From Planctomycetota bacterium (GTDB taxonomy: Bacteria > Planctomycetota > Planctomycetia > Pirellulales > Pirellulaceae), in NCBI GenBank assembly GCA_016872775.1, contig VGZA01000006.1:62001-126000 (forward strand): a stretch of 64,000 nt of DNA. Direction: 5' to 3'. Position numbers and translations under genes: made by a program. This document shows positions 1 to 8,154 of this stretch, piece by piece (positions within the stretch are counted from its first letter, which is position 1; each line of letters opens with the position of its first letter). The notes beneath the pieces were generated by a model. That model was not told the origin of the DNA. It saw nothing but the letters and a program-made list of their open reading frames with translations, and searched no databases.

Positions 1-1209
1 AAGGATGGTTGGGCCGTGTCGCCGCAAATCGGAAAGCCGCATGTGGCGGTTTTCGAGATTGCGTCGGATACCGCCATCCCCGCCGGCTCTCGCTTGATCG
101 TGTCGATTGAACAGCGACACGCCGACAAGCACGCACTGGGCAAGCTGCGATTGTCGGTCGCGGAGACGCTGCCGACATCCGCGCCGCCGGACACGCCGCA
201 GCGACGAGACCTCATCGCGAATCGCGACAGACTGCAGCAGGAATTATCCGTCCCTGTGCCGCTCGCCATGGCGGTGACCGATGGAGGAACACCGGGCGGC
301 CTGTTCCCCGGAATCCAGGATGTTCCGATCCATATCCGCGGCAGTTATGCGCGGCTTGGTCCGGTGGTGCCGCGGCGATTGCCGCAATTCCTGGCCGGTG
401 AAAATCAAACCGCGATCGCACGTGGCAGTGGTCGGCCGGAGTTGGCGGCATGGGTGGCCTCGCCACATAACCCGCTGACGGCGCGGGTGATCGTCAACCG
501 CGTCTGGCACTGGCACTTCGGCGAAGGGCTCGTGCGCACCCCCAGCAACTTCGGGATGCTGTCGGAGCCACCATCACACCCCGAACTGCTCGACTGGTTG
601 ACGACCCGTTTCATCGAGGACGGCTGGTCGTTGAAAAAGCTTCATCAGCGTATCGTCAGCTCGGCGACATACCGGCAGTCCAGTCGAGTTTCGCAACAGG
701 CATTCGACGTTGATCCCGAAAACAAGTTGATCGGTCGATTTGCGCCGCGGCGGCTTGAAGCGGAAGCGATTCGGGACACGATCCTGCTGGCGAATGGTCA
801 GCTCGATCCCGCGTGCGGCGGCCCGGCTGGCGATGATTTTACGATTCGCCGCCGCTCGCTCTACGTCCAGACCGCTCGCTGGCAGCGGGACAGCTACGCC
901 AATCTGTTCGACGCGGCGAATCCCGACGCGTCGACGGAAAGGCGTGTGACGAGCACGGTCGCGCCGCAGGCACTCTTGCTGCTGAATCATCCCTGGGTAC
1001 ATGAGCAGGCGCGGCACTTCGCAGAACGATTGGAACGCGATGTTCCGCAGAACGACGCGGAACGAATCGGTCGCGCCTATCAGTTGCTCTTCGGTCGCCG
1101 CCCAAACGACGTGGAACTGGCCATCGCGCAAGCGGTCGTCGCGAGTGGTGGATGGCATGATCTCGCGCATGTCCTGCTCTGCAGTAACGAACTGATTTAC
1201 ATCGATTGA
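1..1209 (+). CDS. PSD1 (DUF1553) domain protein, C-terminal part, cut by window start
   Basis: The reading frame is open from base 1, so the gene begins upstream and only the last 402 residues are seen. The first part carries DGWAVSPQIGKPHVAVFE, a beta-sandwich insert commonly found between the PSCyt2 and PSD1 domains of planctomycete cytochrome proteins. From about base 430 the DUF1553 domain is clear: NPLTARVIVNRVWHWHFG, then SHPELLDWL, then a C-terminal part with NLFDAANPDAS and APQALLLLNHPW. The heme-binding PSCyt1 and PSCyt2 domains must lie outside the window. A DUF1501 gene follows after a spacer holding two palindromic elements, which matches the usual PSD1/DUF1501 pairing. Substrate and reaction are unknown. 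The family call is secure; nothing can be said of the N-terminus. Confidence 0.93.
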   Translation, partial: KDGWAVSPQIGKPHVAVFEIASDTAIPAGSRLIVSIEQRHADKHALGKLRLSVAETLPTSAPPDTPQRRDLIANRDRLQQELSVPVPLAMAVTDGGTPGGLFPGIQDVPIHIRGSYARLGPVVPRRLPQFLAGENQTAIARGSGRPELAAWVASPHNPLTARVIVNRVWHWHFGEGLVRTPSNFGMLSEPPSHPELLDWLTTRFIEDGWSLKKLHQRIVSSATYRQSSRVSQQAFDVDPENKLIGRFAPRRLEAEAIRDTILLANGQLDPACGGPAGDDFTIRRRSLYVQTARWQRDSYANLFDAANPDASTERRVTSTVAPQALLLLNHPWVHEQARHFAERLERDVPQNDAERIGRAYQLLFGRRPNDVELAIAQAVVASGGWHDLAHVLLCSNELIYID

Positions 1210-1223
1210 CTCTGCGGTTCAAC

Positions 1224-1328
1224 GTAGGATGGGCCTCCTGGCCCGTCCGGAACTGTGAATCGACGTCGAGAAAAAGGAGCACGCATGCGCGGTCCAGCGT
1301 GAGAGACGGGTCAGGAGACCCGTCCTAC
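1224..1328. repeat. MITE-like palindromic element, copy 1
   Basis: A 105-base element begins GTAGGATGGG and ends CCCGTCCTAC, giving near-perfect terminal inverted repeats. Each end folds on itself: GGATGGGCC/GGCCCGTCC around TCCT, and GACGGGTC/GACCCGTC around AGGA. It lies between a PSD1 stop and its DUF1501 partner. It is clearly homologous to the element at 1348-1440, sharing the inner tract AACTGTGAATCGACG with one substitution, AGAAAAAG and CCAGCGTGAGAGACGGGTC. No ORF is present, so any movement would need a transposase acting in trans. Confidence 0.8.
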
Positions 1329-1347
1329 AATACGTCAAGCGTTCATC

Positions 1348-1440
1348 GTAGGATGGGGCCCGTCCGGAAGTGTGAATCGACGAGAAAAAGTGCTCGCCTT
1401 GGCGAACCAGCGTGAGAGACGGGTCGGAGACCCGTCCTAC
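1348..1440. repeat. MITE-like palindromic element, copy 2
   Basis: A 93-base element in the same orientation as the copy at 1224-1328, 19 bases downstream. It starts GTAGGATGGGG and ends CCCGTCCTAC. The left hairpin is shortened, and the centre differs (TGCTCGCCTTGGCGAA in place of GGAGCACGCATGCGCGGT), while both ends are conserved. The two copies fill most of the 257-base gap between the PSD1 and DUF1501 genes. They could form RNA hairpins that lower expression of the second gene, but this is inference. Confidence 0.8.
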
Positions 1441-1469
1441 GCGCGAATAGGCTAACGAGAGGAAAGTTG

Positions 1470-2879
1470 ATGAAGACGAATGCCGGTTCATCCCGTCGTC
1501 AGTGGCTGCGGCAATTTGGCTGTGGGTTCGGGACTTTGGCGCTGGCGGACCTGCTGGCGCGGGAGTCGGTCGCTGCGAACAGCTCCGATCGCGCCGCCAA
1601 CCCGTTCGCCGTTCTACCCCCACACTTCGTCCCCAAGGCCAGGCGGATCATATTTTTGTATATGCCTGGTGGACCGTCCCATGTCGACCTGCTCGATCCG
1701 AAACCGAGGCTGGAAGTCGACAACGGCAAACCGTTACCGTTTGAAAAGCCCAAACTGGAACGAACCAAGACAGGTAACTTGCTCGCCTCACCCTGGAAGT
1801 TTGCCCGCCACGGGGAATCGGGGACCGAGGTCAGCGAGTTGCTGCCCGGGCTTGCGTCGCGGATTGACGACGTTTGCGTGATCCGCTCGATGGTCGCCGA
1901 CAATATCAATCACTCCGGTGCCGCGCTTCAGATGTGTACTGGCGAGCAGGCGTTCTCGCGACCCAGTATGGGGTCATGGCTCACGTACGGTCTGGGAACC
2001 GAGAACCAGAATCTGCCGGGGTTTGTGGTGGTCTGCCCTGCGCCCGTTTTCCAGGGGGCGCAACTCTGGGCTTCCAGCTTTCTTCCCAGCGCGTACCAGG
2101 GAACGCTGGTACGGGATCTGAAGGAGCCGATCGCCAACCTGGGCGGCGCATCCGCGGGGACGGACCGACAACGCGGCAAGCTCGACGCCTTGAAAAAACT
2201 GAACGAATTACATCGGCAGAACCGCGCGCAGAATAGCCAGCTCGACGCCCGCATCTCTTCGTTTGAACTTGCATTCCAGATGCAGCGAGCGGCGCCCGAA
2301 GCCTTCGATCTTTCCGCGGAGACCGCGGCGACGCACAAGCTGTACGGAACCGACAGGCCGGAATCGGAGCTGTTCGGCCGGCAGTGTCTGCTGGCCCGCC
2401 GACTCGTGGAACGCGGGGTACGCTTTGTGCAACTCTTCGATGCTCCCACGAACAATGTCTGGGATCATCACGGCGGCTTGCGCGAGAATTTACCCAAGCG
2501 GTGCCAGGCGGTCGATCAGCCGATCGCCGCCTTGCTGACCGATTTGAAGTCGCGAGGTCTGCTCGAAGATACGCTCGTGCTCTGGGGCGGCGAGTTCGGC
2601 CGCACTCCGACGGCGGAGGGTAACAACGGCCGGGAACATCATCCGTTCGGCTTCACGATGTGGCTGGCTGGCGGCGGCGTGCGTGGCGGCATGACGCACG
2701 GGGCAACCGACGAATTCGGCTGGCACTCCGTCGAGAATAAAGTCCACGTCCACGATCTGCACGCGACGATTCTGCACCTCATGGGCCTGGACCATGAACG
2801 GCTGACTTTCCGCTTCGGCGGCCGCGACTACCGCTTGACCGACGTGCACGGAACCGTGGTGAAGGAGATTCTGGCATAA
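1470..2879 (+). CDS. DUF1501 protein, Tat-exported, partner of upstream PSD1
   Basis: A 469-residue DUF1501 protein, a family placed in the alkaline phosphatase/sulfatase-like superfamily. ATG 1470 is preferred over TTG 1467 because GAGAGGA ends 7 bases upstream. The N-terminus SRRQWLRQFGCGFG is a twin-arginine-type leader. YMPGGPSHVDLLDPKP follows at about residue 65. Likely metal-site motifs are WDHH (about 331), GEFGRTP (about 374) and GREHHP (about 388). The tail DYRLTDVHG is shared with other PSD1-linked DUF1501 proteins here. It closely resembles the DUF1501 at 38335, for example in the TGNLLASPW block. The gene follows a PSD1 gene, but two palindromic elements intervene, so its expression may be partly uncoupled. 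No reaction is known. Confidence 0.93.
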   Translation: MKTNAGSSRRQWLRQFGCGFGTLALADLLARESVAANSSDRAANPFAVLPPHFVPKARRIIFLYMPGGPSHVDLLDPKPRLEVDNGKPLPFEKPKLERTKTGNLLASPWKFARHGESGTEVSELLPGLASRIDDVCVIRSMVADNINHSGAALQMCTGEQAFSRPSMGSWLTYGLGTENQNLPGFVVVCPAPVFQGAQLWASSFLPSAYQGTLVRDLKEPIANLGGASAGTDRQRGKLDALKKLNELHRQNRAQNSQLDARISSFELAFQMQRAAPEAFDLSAETAATHKLYGTDRPESELFGRQCLLARRLVERGVRFVQLFDAPTNNVWDHHGGLRENLPKRCQAVDQPIAALLTDLKSRGLLEDTLVLWGGEFGRTPTAEGNNGREHHPFGFTMWLAGGGVRGGMTHGATDEFGWHSVENKVHVHDLHATILHLMGLDHERLTFRFGGRDYRLTDVHGTVVKEILA

Positions 2880-3025
2880 GCATACCTTGCGGGTGCCCGT
2901 ACTTCGTATTGGCTTGAAAACGTTCCAGAATGTGCGGATACTCAACAGAAGATCGTAACGGGTGCACAGTGAGGTAATCCACGAAGCACGGTTGACGGCA
3001 TGGCGGCGACAGTGGGGATTCGAAG

Positions 3026-6000
3026 ATGCGAAAGAAATGGTGGTTAACGCGGCTAGCACTCGCCGTTGCCATCCTTTTCGGCAACCTGGGATTCACGCCG
3101 GCGGACGAGGCGGTGGATTACTTGCGCGACATCAAGCCGATCCTCAAGTCGCGCTGCTATGCATGTCACGGAGCGTTGAAGCAGGAATCGGGTCTGCGAG
3201 TCGATACGGGGCAAGCGTTGCGGCAGGGAGGCGACAGCGGTCCGGCCGTTATTTCAGGAAAGGTCGAAGCCAGTCCGCTGATCGCCCGGGTAACGGCAAT
3301 GGAACCTGACCAGCGAATGCCGCCGGAGGGGGAACCGCTCACGGCGATGCAGATCCTGGCTCTGAGGCAATGGATCTCGCAGGGCGCCGTATCGCTCGAA
3401 AATGAGCAACCGGAAACGGACCCGCGCCGACACTGGGCATTTCAGCAGCCGCGACGCGCGGCGGTTCCGGCCGAACATTTCTTAAATCGCGCTGCAAATC
3501 CGATCGATGCGTTCATCGGAGTTGAACTTGCTCGTCAGGGATTAGCCCCCCTGCCCGCCGCCGAGAAACAGGTTCTGCTGCGGCGGGTGTATCTCGACCT
3601 GGTTGGCGTGCCACCGACGGCGGACGAGTTGCGGGACTTTCTTGCCGAGGATGCGCCGGATGCGTACGAGCGCGTGATCGAACGGCTTCTGGCGTCGCCC
3701 CGATATGGCGAGCGGTGGGCCCGTCACTGGATGGACGTCTGGCGTTACAGCGATTGGTATGGTCGCCGTGCGGTGCCCGACGTCATGAACAGTTATCCGA
3801 TGATCTGGCGTTGGCGTGACTGGATCGTCCGTTCGATCAGTTCCGACAAGGGCTACGATCGCATGATTGTTGAGATGCTGGCCGCGGATGAAGTCGTGCC
3901 CGACGATGAGCTGACTCTTCCCGCGACGGGATATCTTGTCCGCAGCTGGTTCAAGTGGAATTACGAAACGTGGAAGAAGGATCTTGTCGAACACACTGGC
4001 AAGGCGTTTTTGGGCTTGACGTTGAATTGTGCGCAATGCCACGATCACAAGTACGATCCGATCGGTCAGGAAGAGTACTTTCGCTTCCGTGCTTTTTTTG
4101 AGCCGCTCGAGCTGCGTCACGATCGGGTCGCCGGCGAGCCTGATCCGGGTCCGTTCGAAAAGTATGTTTACGGCAAGCCCTACGGTCCGATCAAGAGCGG
4201 CATGGTACGGGTGTTCGACGAGAAGCTCGACGCGCAGACATTCATGTTCGCGAAAGGGGATTCGCGCCTGCGGATGGAGGGCAAGCCTCCGGTCACGCCT
4301 GCGGCACCGGTCGTCCTCGGCGGAGACCAAATCACGCCGACATCGCTTGCTCTTCCAGCCCAAGCCGCGTATCCGGGCCTGAAACCGTTTGTGCAATCGG
4401 AGGAACGCGCGGCGCGGCGGTCGAAGATCGCTGCCGCCGAGGCGGAACTTGCCCAGGCGCGAGCAGCCCAATCGAACCTCCCGCCTGGCGCGAAGGAGGA
4501 GCATCAGGCCGCGGAAGCCGCGCTCGCCGCCGCCCGTCAGAACGCATTGGCCGACAGTACAAATACCCTCTCCCCGGTGCTGTCGGGAATGCAGTCGCTG
4601 GTGTTGGACGCCAAGATGGGCCGGGCGGCGCTGGCTCACACGCTGCCAGGGATCGAGAACCTGGCCCCCAACGGGATCGTCTCTTATCTCCTGCAGATCG
4701 TTGTCGACGGGCACACCAACTTGCAGTTGGCGCTCGACATCGAAAAGGGATTGACTGGTGGCTGGATCGGTTTCGAACAAGGCAAGATCAAGAGCTATTC
4801 GCCTGGCGGTTTCCAGGAAATCGTCGTGGGAACTTACGACGCCGCGAAAGGGCAGAACCGATTTAAGATCGAGCTGCAGCTCGATCTGCCCAACAACCAG
4901 TTCGCATTGACGGTGACAACTCTCGCCGAGAATCAGGTGTTGGTCAACGCCATCCCCGTGGCGCTGAATGGCTGGCAACCCGCGGCGAACGGCAAACGCG
5001 GCTTGTATGTCGACTGCCGGCCCGGCACGGAGGCGGTTTACGACGATCTGTCGTTCGCTCAAACGGATGGCAGCCCGCTGTTGAGATTTGATTTTGAAGC
5101 ACCGACGCATCTCGATGGCCACGACGTCGTGAAGTCCGGGGGTTGGATTAGCACCAGCTTTAGTCAGGCTCCTGCGACCGCCAGAGTCTGTTCGGCGGTT
5201 GCCTTGAATCCCCAAGTGCAGGCGGCTGTCGCGCGATTGGCAACTGCGCAGCGGGTGCTCGACTTGCCGGCGTCAGGAGTCGTCACTGCCGAAGCGCGGC
5301 TCGACGCCGCTCAAAGCGAATTGGCCAGCCTGGAGTCCCGCATCCAGGCCGACGCCGCGCGCCACGCATCAGGCTCTTCAGCCGCGGATCAGTTCGGGAG
5401 TCCCGACGTCGAGGCGCGGATCCACGCGGCCTGCCAGAGCGAACGTGAAGCGGCGCTGGCTTCCGCGCAGGCCCAACTCGCTGCAGCCGACCTCGCGATG
5501 GCGGCTGCCGCGGCGAAGACCGTCGCCGCCAACGATCAGGCAGCCAAGGATGCGGCTGCCAAGGAATCACTCGCCGCACAGCAGCAGCGAAGCAACGCCT
5601 TGAACGCGCTCGCCGGCGCGAAGACCAACCTCGGCAAGCCCCTTGGGGAATACACGCCACTTTCCCCAAAATATCCCGCGACATCGACCGGACGTCGTAC
5701 CGCACTCGCGCAGTGGATCACTGATCGAGAAAACCCGCTCACCGCGCGCGTCGCCGTCAATCATATCTGGCTGCGACATTTTAACCGGGCTATCGTCGAA
5801 ACCACTCACGACTTCGGTCGCAACGGAAGTCGACCCACGCACCCGGAATTGCTCGACTGGCTGGCGCGTGAACTGATCGATTCCGGCTGGTCGATGAAGC
5901 AGATGCACCGGCGGATTGTGACAACGGAAACCTATCGGAGGGCGAGTATTCTGCCTGCATCCGCGGCCGGCAGATCGGGCCCTGACGCGACGGCACCGCG

Positions 6001-6589
6001 AATTGATCCGGACAACCGGACCTATTGGCGATTTCCATCGGCTCGCATGCAAGCCGAGGTTGTTCGGGACAGCCTGCTGGCAGTCAGTGGTGAATTGGAT
6101 GGCACGATGGGCGGGCACGAACTCGACCATCCACTGGGCTTGACCTCCCGCCGCCGCAGTCTCTACTTCGCCTACCACGGCGAAGAGAAGATGGAGTTCC
6201 TTGAGCTTTTCGACGCCGCCAATCCGCTCGACTGCTACCGTAGAACTTCCTCGATCCAGCCGCAGCAAGCCCTCGCGCTCACGAACAGCGAACTGACCAG
6301 GAACCTCAGCCGCGCGCTGACGGCGCGGCTCTGGTCGGAGGTTAATGAACCGACCTACCCCACCCGATCCGATCCCACCGGCGAGTTTGTTAAGCAGGCT
6401 TTTCTGCAAGTCCTGAACCGGGAACCGCGCGTACCCGAATTGTCCGCGTCGATCGACTTCCTGCAACAGCAAGCGGCGCGACTCGCGCAGCCCGATGTTG
6501 CAACGAGTGGCATCGATCCGACCGTTCGCTCGCGCGAGAACCTTGTTCACACCCTGATGAATCACAACGACTTTGTGACCATTCGATAG
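3026..6589 (+). CDS. PSCyt1-PSCyt2-PSD1 cytochrome-like protein with coiled coils
   Basis: 1187 residues with a Sec-type leader (MRKKWWLTRLALAVAILF). PSCyt1 carries heme motif CYACH at about residue 44. PSCyt2 (DUF1549), about 140-380, carries RYGERWARHWMDVWRY and a second CxxCH, CAQCHDHKYDP, at about 335. PSD1 (DUF1553) spans about 888-1180 (NPLTARVAVNHIWLRHF). Between PSCyt2 and PSD1 sits a long insert: an alanine-rich coiled coil (about 460-510), a beta-sandwich-like domain (about 524-690, with RFKIELQLDLPNNQFALTV) and a second alanine/glutamine-rich coiled coil (about 730-870). It is predicted to be exported and to bind c-type heme. The DUF1501 partner starts 25 bases downstream. The family is certain; the physiological substrate is unknown. 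Confidence 0.95.
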   Translation: MRKKWWLTRLALAVAILFGNLGFTPADEAVDYLRDIKPILKSRCYACHGALKQESGLRVDTGQALRQGGDSGPAVISGKVEASPLIARVTAMEPDQRMPPEGEPLTAMQILALRQWISQGAVSLENEQPETDPRRHWAFQQPRRAAVPAEHFLNRAANPIDAFIGVELARQGLAPLPAAEKQVLLRRVYLDLVGVPPTADELRDFLAEDAPDAYERVIERLLASPRYGERWARHWMDVWRYSDWYGRRAVPDVMNSYPMIWRWRDWIVRSISSDKGYDRMIVEMLAADEVVPDDELTLPATGYLVRSWFKWNYETWKKDLVEHTGKAFLGLTLNCAQCHDHKYDPIGQEEYFRFRAFFEPLELRHDRVAGEPDPGPFEKYVYGKPYGPIKSGMVRVFDEKLDAQTFMFAKGDSRLRMEGKPPVTPAAPVVLGGDQITPTSLALPAQAAYPGLKPFVQSEERAARRSKIAAAEAELAQARAAQSNLPPGAKEEHQAAEAALAAARQNALADSTNTLSPVLSGMQSLVLDAKMGRAALAHTLPGIENLAPNGIVSYLLQIVVDGHTNLQLALDIEKGLTGGWIGFEQGKIKSYSPGGFQEIVVGTYDAAKGQNRFKIELQLDLPNNQFALTVTTLAENQVLVNAIPVALNGWQPAANGKRGLYVDCRPGTEAVYDDLSFAQTDGSPLLRFDFEAPTHLDGHDVVKSGGWISTSFSQAPATARVCSAVALNPQVQAAVARLATAQRVLDLPASGVVTAEARLDAAQSELASLESRIQADAARHASGSSAADQFGSPDVEARIHAACQSEREAALASAQAQLAAADLAMAAAAAKTVAANDQAAKDAAAKESLAAQQQRSNALNALAGAKTNLGKPLGEYTPLSPKYPATSTGRRTALAQWITDRENPLTARVAVNHIWLRHFNRAIVETTHDFGRNGSRPTHPELLDWLARELIDSGWSMKQMHRRIVTTETYRRASILPASAAGRSGPDATAPRIDPDNRTYWRFPSARMQAEVVRDSLLAVSGELDGTMGGHELDHPLGLTSRRRSLYFAYHGEEKMEFLELFDAANPLDCYRRTSSIQPQQALALTNSELTRNLSRALTARLWSEVNEPTYPTRSDPTGEFVKQAFLQVLNREPRVPELSASIDFLQQQAARLAQPDVATSGIDPTVRSRENLVHTLMNHNDFVTIR

Positions 6590-6614
6590 GCCGACCTTTT
6601 TCGACGATATTTCC

Positions 6615-8096
6615 ATGAGCAATCGCTACGGTCCACCCTGCCGACGATCGCGACGCACATTCCTGACGCAACTTGGAATGGGCTTTGGCGGAGTTGTGCT
6701 GAATTCCCTGCTCCAGCAGGACCGCTTTGTCCGCGCCGAATCGGCGGGAACGCTGGTTCTTCCCGATGGAAGACCGCACTTCGCACCACGAGCAAAAAAT
6801 GTAATCTGGATATTCTTGTCGGGCGGCGTCAGCCAGTTGGAGACATTTGACCCGAAGCCGCTGCTCAACGAAATGGCCGGAAAGACGTACGACGAAACGC
6901 GCCTGCCGAATCCACAAAAGTTGCCGATGTATCTCGAGCGGTCTCGGTCCGTCGTCGGCATCGATCGCGAACTGCATGCGAAGATCTTTCCGTTGCAGGT
7001 CGGTTACAAGAAGTATGGCGAGGTCGGCCTGGAAGTCAGCGACTGGTTGCCGCATCTCGCCAGCTGCGCGGATGACCTGGCCGTCGTCCGTTCGATGTGG
7101 ACGACGGACAATGACCATGCGGCCGAGTTTCAGATGCACACGGGTCGACATAAACTCGATACCCCCGAGCCCGTAATTGGATCGTGGATCCACTATGGGC
7201 TGGGCACGCTGAATGACAACCTGCCAAAATTCGTCTTCCTGGGTGAATTCCGCGACCCGCGAGTCAAAGAGAACTTTGACCCTCACTACCTCGGTCCGAC
7301 GCATGGGGGCGTGCAATTGAAGCTCGATCCCGCCAGGCCTCTGGCATTCGGCGTACGCAGCGCGGATCTTTCGGAAGCCGAACAGCGGGGCGAGTTTGAT
7401 TTTCTGCAATGGCTGAACCGACTCGCGGCGGAAGAGTTTCCGGACGACGCCCAACTTCAAGCGCGGATCGACGCCTACGAGCTGGCGTTTCGCATGCAGC
7501 GTTCGGTTCCCGAGGCACTCAAACTGGCCGAAGAAACCGCCGAGACGCAGGAGTTGTACGGCATTCATCAGCCTGCGACGGCGGTTTACGGCCAGCGATG
7601 TCTCGCTGCCCGACGGCTTGCCGAACGGGGAGTCCGATTCACGCTGGTGTACCTCAGCGACTACGGGGAATGGGACTCACATTCCGACCTGCAGAAAAAC
7701 CACTCCCGTTCCTGCGAGCGGATCGACAAGCCGGTGGCCGGGCTGCTGAAGGACCTGAAGAGGCGTGGGATGCTGAACGACACGGTGGTGGTCTTCACCA
7801 CGGAATTTGGTCGCACGCCGGCCGTCGAATTCGGCATGTTCAACAAATCGGCCACCGGCCGCGACCATCATCCGCACGGCTTCACGATCTGGCTCGCCGG
7901 CGCGGGCATCCGACCCGGAATCCATGGCGCCACGGACGAGCTCGGTTTTCACGCGGTGGAACACCCGCATTATGTAACCGACCTGCACGCCACGATCTAT
8001 CACTTGCTGGGCCTCGACACGCGCCGCCTGGAAATCCCCGGACGCAAACGGCTGGACATCGACTACGGCCAGGTGATTCAGGAAATTCTGGCGTGA
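6615..8096 (+). CDS. DUF1501 protein, Tat-exported, partner of PSD1 at 3026
   Basis: 493 residues, the longest of the PSD1-linked DUF1501 proteins here. The leader RRSRRTFLTQLGMGFGG is twin-arginine-like. FLSGGVSQLETFDPKP opens the DUF1501 domain. Likely metal-site motifs are WDSH (about 353), TEFGRTP (about 396) and GRDHHPHGF (about 415). An extra segment around residues 90-130 (RSVVGIDRELHAKIFPLQVG) and a FLGEFRDPRVKENFDP segment distinguish it from its paralogues. The tail ends with DYGQVIQEILA instead of the usual DVHG form. It starts 25 bases after the PSD1 gene, so co-transcription is likely. The enzymatic role is unproven. Confidence 0.93.
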   Translation: MSNRYGPPCRRSRRTFLTQLGMGFGGVVLNSLLQQDRFVRAESAGTLVLPDGRPHFAPRAKNVIWIFLSGGVSQLETFDPKPLLNEMAGKTYDETRLPNPQKLPMYLERSRSVVGIDRELHAKIFPLQVGYKKYGEVGLEVSDWLPHLASCADDLAVVRSMWTTDNDHAAEFQMHTGRHKLDTPEPVIGSWIHYGLGTLNDNLPKFVFLGEFRDPRVKENFDPHYLGPTHGGVQLKLDPARPLAFGVRSADLSEAEQRGEFDFLQWLNRLAAEEFPDDAQLQARIDAYELAFRMQRSVPEALKLAEETAETQELYGIHQPATAVYGQRCLAARRLAERGVRFTLVYLSDYGEWDSHSDLQKNHSRSCERIDKPVAGLLKDLKRRGMLNDTVVVFTTEFGRTPAVEFGMFNKSATGRDHHPHGFTIWLAGAGIRPGIHGATDELGFHAVEHPHYVTDLHATIYHLLGLDTRRLEIPGRKRLDIDYGQVIQEILA

Positions 8097-8154
8097 GCGG
8101 CGAGGGCTGCAAACCCGCAGCGCGGACACGACAAAAGTTAATCGGAGTGTGACG

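Noticed and set aside
1224-1440. CRISPR-like array of two repeats
   Set aside because: The repeats are about 100 bases with internal inverted ends, not short repeats with unique spacers, and no cas gene is near.
3542-5215. 557-residue open frame on the minus strand
   Set aside because: It lies wholly inside the PSD1 gene at 3026, lacks a recognisable domain or leader, and reflects GC-rich codon use of the opposite strand.
6390-7568. 392-residue open frame on the minus strand
   Set aside because: It is antisense to the PSD1/DUF1501 junction and its composition is that of a shadow frame.
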